Source: Sphingobacterium detergens (GTDB lineage Bacteria; Bacteroidota; Bacteroidia; Sphingobacteriales; Sphingobacteriaceae). From it: DNA of 64,000 nucleotides. Positions 62,720 through 64,000 of this stretch are shown one piece after another (position 1 is the stretch's first letter; each line of letters starts with the position of its first letter). The position numbers and the translations under genes are program-made. The stretch lies in the NCBI RefSeq assembly GCF_003610355.1, contig NZ_RAPY01000004.1:1-64000 (forward strand), in the 5' to 3' direction. Under the pieces are notes generated by a model, which worked only from the letters and a program-made list of their open reading frames with translations, did no database searches and was not told the DNA's origin.

Positions 62720-64000
62720 TGATTATGTTTCACAAAAGAATAACGCACAAAAAATCAATGTTCAGTTGCTTGAACTACAAAATGTTGCTGCTATGCGCAT
62801 TATTGATAACTTTTTTTGGGAGCTGCAAAAAATTTCTGGAGATGCCATTAAAAGATAAACTTCCACAGGATAACCTGTTTTCCGATGAACAGGGCTTTAT
62901 GGATGCGCTAACTGGGGTTTATTTGGGTATGGGTAAGACGGCTTCTGGCGCAGATAAGGGACTGTATACGCATGACCTCACGATGGGGATGTTGTCGGTC
63001 ATGGTCAACAATTATCCCAATGCCTCTACATCTCCATTGAATGATGGTTTGTTTGCCAATGTTTCCAAGTTTGATTATGAGCAAGTAGGAGTAAAGCAGG
63101 AAATTCGAAGCATCTGGAGCAGCATGTATAATAATATCGCCAATCTAAATAATCTTCTTACTTATATAGATGCTAAGGAGGGAATATTTACACGGGACTA
63201 CTATTACCGGGTCAAAGGTGAATCTATCGCACTTCGTGCATTATTTCATTTTGATTTGGCCCGGATGTTTGGACAGTCACCGGCTATAGGTATGAATGAA
63301 AGAGCTATTCCTTATGTGCGGGTTTTCTCCGCCCAGGCAACGCCAATGGTTCCATTAGGTTCAGCTTTGGACTCCTGCATCGCGGATCTGATTCAGGCAA
63401 AAGATTTATTGGCAAAAGCGGATACAAGCAAATTAAATGGCGGGACCTCGGATCTATTCTCATCTTATACGCAGAACAGAATGAATTATTGGGCGACCAA
63501 GGCACTTTTGGCGCGGGTGTATCTATACAAGGGTGATGTTGTCAAAGCAAAGCAAATGGCTATGGAGGTTATCGGAAGTAAGAAATTCCCACTATCAACT
63601 TCAAATGTAGCAGTAGCAACAGCTAGTGTTCGTGATCGACTTTTTTCAGGCGAACTGATTTTTTCATTGTATAGTACCAATTTGAAAACGAATAATGAAG
63701 CCTTGTTTAACGTAGGGTCTGGTTCTCCTTTGCAACTTCCTCTTGCGAGTAAAAATGCAATATATGGTACAACCGCGCCATTTGATTGGCGATTATCCTG
63801 GTTTGATAATAACAGTAGAGGTACCAATGTACCCTCAAAATATTTTCAGGACGCCAACTTGCCTTATGATCTGCAAAATATAGTGCCATTGATAAGAATT
63901 TCGGAAATGTATTATATCGTAGCAGAGTGCGAAAATATAGCGGGCAACCTTTCCGTAGGGGCGAACTACCTAAATCAGGTTCGGATGGCAAGAGGGCTAA
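62719..64000 (+). CDS. SusD/RagB family lipoprotein, second of tandem pair, 3' truncated by window
   Basis: An open frame of 427 codons that runs past the end of the window. From the overlapping ATG at 62719 the lipobox Cys is residue 36 (TFFGSC); in-frame ATGs at 62725, 62758 and 62782 are alternative starts that keep the signal peptide. SusD segments include FSDEQGFMDALTGVYLGMG, VKGESIALRALFHFDLARMFG, YWATKALLARVYLYKGDVVKAK and LIRISEMYYIVAECEN. The visible part lacks only the last few dozen residues expected for the family. Confidence 0.93.
   Translation, partial: MIMFHKRITHKKSMFSCLNYKMLLLCALLITFFGSCKKFLEMPLKDKLPQDNLFSDEQGFMDALTGVYLGMGKTASGADKGLYTHDLTMGMLSVMVNNYPNASTSPLNDGLFANVSKFDYEQVGVKQEIRSIWSSMYNNIANLNNLLTYIDAKEGIFTRDYYYRVKGESIALRALFHFDLARMFGQSPAIGMNERAIPYVRVFSAQATPMVPLGSALDSCIADLIQAKDLLAKADTSKLNGGTSDLFSSYTQNRMNYWATKALLARVYLYKGDVVKAKQMAMEVIGSKKFPLSTSNVAVATASVRDRLFSGELIFSLYSTNLKTNNEALFNVGSGSPLQLPLASKNAIYGTTAPFDWRLSWFDNNSRGTNVPSKYFQDANLPYDLQNIVPLIRISEMYYIVAECENIAGNLSVGANYLNQVRMARGL

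Noticed and set aside
62640..62858. 72-codon frame crossing the end of the second susC
   Set aside because: It is out of frame with susC and with the SusD gene that starts at 62719, both of which are clearly real.
1..64000. Mobile elements, integrases, toxin-antitoxin or phage defence genes
   Set aside because: No transposase, integrase, restriction or toxin family signature was recognised in any supported reading frame, and no terminal inverted repeats were seen flanking any block.

Overview
The window looks like chromosomal DNA of a Bacteroidota member, most probably a Sphingobacteriaceae (Sphingobacterium-like). The basis is several SusC/SusD pairs, FecR plus ECF sigma surface signalling, a fused CcoN-CcoO oxidase, Bacteroidota-type promoters (TTTG, 17-23 nt, TAnnTTTG), almost no Shine-Dalgarno sites and an AT-rich base composition. 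The genus is an inference. No phage, insertion sequence, transposase or CRISPR array was seen.

Layout. (1) 1-74: 3' end of a 5S rRNA gene and its terminator, followed by about 740 bp with degenerate short repeats. (2) 623-6616: a cbb3 cytochrome oxidase operon (ccoNO fusion, ccoQ-like, one-haem ccoP, ccoG, ccoH, SafE-type membrane protein) behind two identical CRP/FNR-type palindromes. (3) 6674-15849: cardiolipin synthase, a large secreted protein with a TonB plug-like domain, thymidine kinase, an acidic hypothetical protein, YbaB, a metal-dependent hydrolase and an LpxH-like phosphoesterase. (4) 16268-24608: a nutrient-uptake locus (FecR, STN-type SusC, SusD, surface lipoprotein) with its likely ECF sigma gene placed last. 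A short leader ORF with alternative stems and a terminator-like hairpin lies between fecR and susC. (5) 24760-27592, minus strand: BadF-type N-acetylglucosamine kinase and an FHS-type sugar permease. (6) 27888-38217: rho, pssA, an Hpt protein, folK, sppA, pgk, an EEP-family hydrolase and a zincin/beta-propeller/beta-barrel protein. (7) 38864-48094: mgtE, three tRNA-Asn genes, a PfkB kinase, a cytochrome b5-like protein, a sigma factor, murB, a TetR regulator, a YpdA-type reductase and a FUSC membrane protein. (8) 48095-52765: ppc, a DUF4142-type lipoprotein, Ppx/GppA and tRNA-Leu(GAG). (9) 52955-64000: a TPR-TM-LuxR regulator followed by two consecutive SusC/SusD pairs, the last SusD running off the window.

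How the parts fit. The cco genes form one microaerobic respiration unit, but the copper ATPase ccoI and ccoS are not in the window. The two uptake loci illustrate two control strategies: trans-envelope FecR/sigma signalling through an STN domain in the first, and a membrane-anchored TPR-LuxR protein with upstream phased repeats in the second. Neither locus has a degradative enzyme inside the window, so substrates cannot be named. The amino-sugar kinase and permease next to the first locus only hint at N-acetylglucosamine.

The most interesting candidates are the fecR-susC leader (17514-17616), the phased GTAGTGGTG repeats and 46-codon ORF before the second susC (54679-54935), and the predicted zincin/propeller/barrel fusion (35368-38217). 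All assignments come from reading the sequence; no database search was run.
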